A stretch of DNA of 64,000 nt from Onthophagus taurus (taxonomy: Eukaryota > Arthropoda > Insecta > Coleoptera > Scarabaeidae). The DNA lies in NCBI RefSeq assembly GCF_036711975.1, contig NC_091976.1, forward strand, positions 29,264,001-29,328,000, read 5' to 3'. The notes below the pieces were generated by a model that ran no database searches, was not told the origin of the DNA, and saw only the letters and a list, made by a program, of their open reading frames with translations. Shown in pieces: positions 59,255 to 64,000 of the stretch; within the stretch, counting starts at the first letter, position 1, and each line of letters opens with the position of its first letter. A program made the translations under genes and the position numbers.

Positions 59255-61197
59255 CAGGGTGCCCATTATGTATGGAATATTGTATATATCTTGGCAAGTA
59301 TCAACTTTATAAAAAAACATTTTATACAAAAGTTGGTAAATATTTTATTTGCCATAATAAGACACCATTCAATTGTTTTTATTTCAGAAAACAAATGAGC
59401 AACGAATAACATTTAATTTTTTTAAAATGGCAATGTACCCTTTTATTAGGCTTATTTGATAGAGATTTCTTTTCTCTTTATGATGACGTAAAATTTTTGT
59501 ACCCTTACATCAGAAAATTTTTGCATAAAATGTAAAAATTGTTTAAGAAAATTTAACCAATAACATTAATCTAGATATCCGAGATCGTCAACTACCTCGA
59601 ATTATTACCGTAAATTAAATCTACATACAAAATAAAACGAATAAACTAAAAATTAGTGTAAATGAAAATTATTAAACTTTGAAGACAAAACGAAATTAGC
59701 ACTAAAATGGTTTTCACGACAATAAATGTTCAAAATGTTCACCATTAACTGCAAGGCAGTGGCCCAATCTATCATAAAAGGCTTGAAAAGAATTTCTTAG
59801 CGATCTGGGAGAAATAGCTGCAGCTTCATCTTTTATTCGTTGCACTAATTCTGTCAGATTTTGAGGTCGGTTTACATAAACTTTAGATTTTAAATATCCC
59901 CAGAAGAAGAAATCGCAAGGTGTAAGATCCGGAGATCGGGGTGGCCACTCTACAGACCCTCTTCTGCCTATCCAACGGGCCGGAAATACCGTATCTAAAT
60001 ATCGGCGTGCATCTAAATGATAGTGGGGCGGTGCCCCATCTTGTTGAAACCAAAGATCATCAAGATTTTCTTGGCAAGCTGGGATAATTTGCTGTTGCAA
60101 TAATTGTAAATAACGGTGACCAGTTAGAGTACCTCGAATAAAGAAAGGTCCAATTATGTGATCTGCACAAATTCCCACCCATACGTTTAATTTCTGTGGT
60201 GTTTGAGTATGATTTTGAATCATCCAATGGGGATTTTTAGCGGCCCAATATCGAGAATTTTGCTTATTTACATTACCATTTAAACAAAACGTAGCCTCGT
60301 CAGAGAAAACCATATTATTGAGAAAATTTGGATTGCTGTTGATTCGCTCCATCATAAATTCACAAAATTCAACACGTCGACCGTAGTCATCTTCGGATAA
60401 TTCTTGCAATAAAGTCGGTTTGTACGGATGTAAATTTTCTGCATGTAATATTTTGTGTATTGAACCTTTACTTAGAGCATGGTTTAAACATAACTGACGA
60501 GTTGCAATGTTTGGATTTTCTTCGATTTCTATGAGAATATCGATCTTTTTATCTTCATCTGTTGCAGATCTCTGCGGACCAATCTTTGGCAGATCTTTAA
60601 CGTTACCAGTTTCCCTAAAACGTTTCGAAGTTTTGCTAACTACTGATTGAGCGATTGGTTCTCGATGTGGATAACGCTCATTGAAAATTTCACATACTTC
60701 TAATTGTGTTAGTTTGCGATCCCCATAACCGACCATAATTAAAATTTCTATGCGTTCAGTTTCTGTTAAATGAACCATTTTTCTTTTTTGATCTACCAAC
60801 TTATTTAAATAAACAAGATTCTGTCACATTCAATAGCTTACATTCAATTGTTAGGACAAATAAGATTTCGGATATCTAGATTCATGTTATTGGCAAAATT
60901 AACTTAATAAACTGTTCTTACATTTTTTTCAAAAATTTTCTAGTATAAGGGTACTAAAATTTTACGTCATCGTAAAGAGAAAAAAAATCTCTATCAAATG
61001 AGCCTAACGAAAGGGTACATTGCCATTTAAAAAAAATTAAATGTTATTCGTTGCTCATTTGTTTTCTGAAATAAAAAAATTGAATGGCGTCTTATTATGG
61101 CAAATCAAATATTAAACAACTTTTGTATAAAATGTTTTTTTGTAAAGTTGCTACTTACCACGATATATGCTATATTCCATACATAATGGGCACCCTG
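59255..61197 (-). mobile_element. Full-length DD41D transposon with about 330-bp TIRs
   Basis: A 1943-bp element with TA on both sides (59253-59254 and 61198-61199), starting CAGGGTGCCCATTATGTATG. The inverted repeats run 59255 to about 59587 and about 60864 to 61197, about 330 bp each, differing at scattered positions. A single open transposase frame lies between them on the minus strand. Ends, target site and coding region are all present, so this is a candidate autonomous copy. Confidence 0.94.
59714..60799 (-). CDS. Tc1/mariner-superfamily DD41D transposase, intact
   Basis: 361 aa, uninterrupted. Residues about 10-125 form two helix-turn-helix units that would bind the inverted repeats (LTETERIEIL.., then QSVVSKTSKRFRETGNVKDL), with a PKIGPQRSAT linker resembling the GRPR region. 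The catalytic domain has D167 (VFSDEATF), D254 (WFQQDGAPPHY) and D296 (SPDLTPCDFFFWGYL); the last two are 41 residues apart (DD41D). An NKQNSRYWA block follows the first aspartate. The enzyme would cut and reinsert the element at TA sites in the nucleus. The C-terminus (AVNGEHFEHLL) is complete. Other genome copies would show whether it is active; the mismatches between the TIRs suggest it is not brand new. Confidence 0.94.
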   Translation of the reverse strand: MVDQKRKMVHLTETERIEILIMVGYGDRKLTQLEVCEIFNERYPHREPIAQSVVSKTSKRFRETGNVKDLPKIGPQRSATDEDKKIDILIEIEENPNIATRQLCLNHALSKGSIHKILHAENLHPYKPTLLQELSEDDYGRRVEFCEFMMERINSNPNFLNNMVFSDEATFCLNGNVNKQNSRYWAAKNPHWMIQNHTQTPQKLNVWVGICADHIIGPFFIRGTLTGHRYLQLLQQQIIPACQENLDDLWFQQDGAPPHYHLDARRYLDTVFPARWIGRRGSVEWPPRSPDLTPCDFFFWGYLKSKVYVNRPQNLTELVQRIKDEAAAISPRSLRNSFQAFYDRLGHCLAVNGEHFEHLLS

Positions 61198-61199
61198 TA

Positions 61200-62640
61200 T
61201 ATTAAATCCATGATATAAAAGATTTCTGTAATATTTCTTTTACTATTTGATGAATAGTGGACATTTGTAGTTTAGAAAGTCTTTTTAAGAAAATGCGATT
61301 TATATCTTGCAAATGGCATTTTAAAACTTCCAATCCAGAAGGATTTATAGCTCGTCAGTTCGCCTGCTGCGGAAACATGTCACTGGAGGCGGTAAAAACG
61401 TTAGGTCAACGTAGTACGTTGTATATGTATATGTTACTGTTGGTACAACCGTTCGCGTTTAATACATATGTATTGGATGGCGTGTCAACGCTGAGGTTTT
61501 AATTGCGACGTTGTACCGGAAGTGTATCGATTCTAAACGAAGAGTGGGATGGGAAAATGGGTCGGGTAAAAGGTGAAAAGCGATAATTCAAAAAGGGGGC
61601 GGAGGTCACTTTATATTTCTTGACTGTACAGCCCTAACGCAATATAACGGGCACGGTCTGGTCTGGTTTCGCGGTGCCGAAGAGGTTCGGATAACATTTC
61701 CCGGGGACGTTTATTCCGGAACGTCCTCACGTGCAGGCGGTTTGGCTAACTTTGGAGTCACGTCATAAATTCAATACGTCGCGTCCGGCCTTTCCAGACG
61801 ATCCGAGACGAGTCTCGATTGTTTAAGAACAAAAATATAGGGATTAAAATAACCCAATTTAACTTTTTATGCCAAAGTCGAAGAAGGGCTCAAATATTAT
61901 ATAACTCAGAGATTCAATTTGCTACGGCATTGAGTTATAAAAATTAAATGGATAGCGGCTATTAGCAAGCGCGAACGCTATTGCCATAACGGCCCTAAAA
62001 TATGTTAGCAACCGAGGGTCCCCGAACGCGAAATCCCTATATTAGCGTCAGAATTTAACGCGGCATAATTTAATTTGCATACGGAACGCGGCCTCGCGAA
62101 AGTAAGAACTCACCCCCCGCGCACTAAACTGAAATTAGCCTTCTGAATAGTGCCTACGTTGAAAAACCTTGAAAAGTCTGAAAGAAGGAGATTACGTTTA
62201 ATTTGGCGGGGGCGGCACCCTCCGAACGGCGAAAATCGCCGATGTTAACCCTGAAGGGGGTTTTATTAAATTTTCTTCGCTCTAATATTTATTCTCTACC
62301 CATGCTACCGATGGATTTCTTGAGGGTTATTACTTTAGACCTTCGAGGGCGCACTTCAATTATGTTTAGTCCGGTTTAAAAATTAAATTATAACGAAATG
62401 ACAGTGATTTGAATGAATTTTTTTTAAACATAAAAAAGATTAAATCAATTTAGGTTTGAAAATTAAAGTAAAAGCCTCGGCTGCGTGTTTCAAAGATAGC
62501 GGGATACAGGAAAAGGTTATTGGTGTGTCTCAAAATGGCACTAAGTCATTAGAAATATCTTAAAATTATATGATAAAAGCAAAGCAGGTAAATACTATTA
62601 AATATATAGCTTTCCAGAAAAATCAAAGATTTTTCACTTC
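61200..62640. other. No supported gene; CpG-rich single-copy region
   Basis: 61500-62300 is the most CG-rich part of the window (for example 61660-61810 and 62030-62110) and includes an octamer-like ATTTGCAT at about 62073. The 81-codon frame at 61257 has no motif. It could be regulatory, but nothing direct shows this. Confidence 0.4.
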
Positions 62641-62769
62641 GGGAAAAAGTGATTGCGAAAAGCCGGATATCTAGTGCATTTCTGAAGTGATGAAGAAAGC
62701 TGATAAGATATGATTCAAGATACAAAATGAACTTTTTTGATGTTGATTTAACTAACGAAGCAACTCTAA

Positions 62770-64000
62770 AAAGAGGATAATTTAAATTTTCTCAAAACTT
62801 CAAATATTGTTTTCTCAAAAACGAAGTTATTTTTCAAAACGTGTTGGTTCATTGGAAAGAGGACACTTTTATTAACATTTTGACAAACTTTCAAAGTCAT
62901 ATTCCAAGAAATGAATTTTATACGAATTTTTAAAACTTAATTGGCGAAAATTGCAAAATTGGAAAAAATTGTTGATTATTTAAAAAATTTATTTCTCAAG
63001 AACTAAAAGTGATTTTTCAAAACGGCTTTTTGCATTAAAAAGAGGATACTTTAATTAATAATTGGTGATATTTCCACAAGGATCCTTCAAGCAATTAATT
63101 TTATAGCGAATTTTGAAGATCATCGATGAAAATTGCAACATCGATAATTTTATCAAAACTTCAAATATTGTTTTCTCAAAAACTAAAAGTTATTTCTCAA
63201 AACGGGTTGGTTCATTGGAAAGAGGACATTCTTCTTAACACTTTGGGAAATTTTCATACTCATATTCCAAGAAATGGATTTTATACAAATTTTTAAAACT
63301 TAATCGACTAAAATTGCAAAATTCGAATAAATTGTCGATTATTTCAAAAATTTATTTCTCAAGAAGTAAAAGTAATTTTTCAAAACGGCTTGTTGCATTA
63401 AAAAGAGGATACTTTAATTAATAATTGGTGATATTTCTACAAGGATCCTTCAGGAAATTAATTTTATAGCGAATTTTGCATGTTATCGATGAAAATTGCA
63501 ACATAAAAAGTTTTATTAAAACTTCAAATATTGTTTTCTCAAAAACTAAAAGTTATTTTTCAAAACGGATTGGTTCATTGAAAAGAGGACACTTTTATTA
63601 ACACTTTGGGAAATTTTCATCCTCATATTCCAAGAAATTGATTTTTTACGAATTTTTGAAGCTAAATCGGCGAAAATTGCAAAATTCGAAAAAATTATGG
63701 ATTATTTCAAAAATTTATTTCTCAAGAACTAAAAGTGATTTTTCAAAACGGCTTTTTGCATTAAAAAGAGGATACTTTAATTAATAATTGGTGATATTTT
63801 CATAAGGATCCTTCAAGAAATGAATTTTATAGCAAATTTTGAAAATCATCGATGAAAATTACAACATCGAAAATTTTATCAAAACTTCAAATATTGTTTT
63901 CTCAAAAACTGAAAGTTATTTTTCAAAACGGATTGGTTCAATGGAAAAAGCACACTTTTATTAACACTTTGAGATATTTTTATACTCCTATTCCAAGAAC
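62770..64000 (-). repeat. Satellite C array 3, inverted, runs off the window
   Basis: About 3.4 units of satellite C in the same orientation as array 2. Its left edge joins a unique flank (62640-62790) that is homologous to the flank of array 1 at 28750-28950, in keeping with the opposite orientation. The array continues beyond the window. Confidence 0.95.

Noticed and set aside
1..64000. tRNA, rRNA or snRNA genes
   Set aside because: I looked for typical B-box (GGTTCGAATCC-like) and conserved rRNA/snRNA motifs and found none that are convincing. A covariance-model search would be decisive.

Overview
This 64 kb window is AT-rich eukaryotic DNA from an insect. The evidence is a seven-transmembrane insect odorant receptor gene of the 7tm_6 type, very short spliced introns (51 to 60 bp), a secreted trypsin-like protease, and many insect-type transposons (Tc1/mariner, Harbinger, Ty3/gypsy, non-LTR). 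The intron layout of the receptor and the large satellite content suggest a beetle, but that is inference. No prokaryotic features are present.

Only three host genes can be supported. (1) A single-exon, secreted S1 serine protease lies at 29235-30284 (+). (2) A five-exon gene at 36001-43433 (+) encodes a 365-aa FAM47-like protein; its second intron has been invaded by a 6.1 kb nested inverted-repeat element. (3) A complete five-exon odorant receptor (387 aa) lies at 50132-56122 (-). Its first intron (4.66 kb) is almost entirely a satellite array, so the four small 3' exons are far from the large first exon and are easily missed.

Most of the rest is repetitive. Four tandem families dominate. 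Satellite A (about 121 bp; each monomer is a pair of hairpins) is at 11.5-13.1 kb with stray copies near 7.7, 15.7 and 56.8 kb. Satellite B (165 bp, with an 11-monomer higher-order repeat) is at 18.6-23.1 kb. Satellite C (about 361 bp, two diverged halves of about 180 bp) is at 24.8-28.8 kb (+), 32.1-34.4 kb (-) and 62.8-64.0 kb (-). Satellite D (360 bp, also two halves) is at 45.8-48.5 kb (+) and 50.8-55.3 kb (-). The protease lies between oppositely oriented C arrays, and the 3' exons of the receptor lie between oppositely oriented D arrays.

Transposons: a DD41D Tc1/mariner-type element at 59255-61197 has an open 361-aa transposase and inverted repeats of about 330 bp. A broken relative lies at 7921-9227. 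Smaller inverted-repeat elements with CAGGGTG ends sit at 1779-2102 and 39733-41135. Relics of non-LTR retrotransposons (3.7-4.7 kb and 15.8-17.3 kb), a PIF/Harbinger transposase (44.7-45.1 kb) and a Ty3/gypsy pol (57.4-58.6 kb) complete the set. The remaining single-copy stretches show no gene that I can support; several are CpG-richer than their surroundings.
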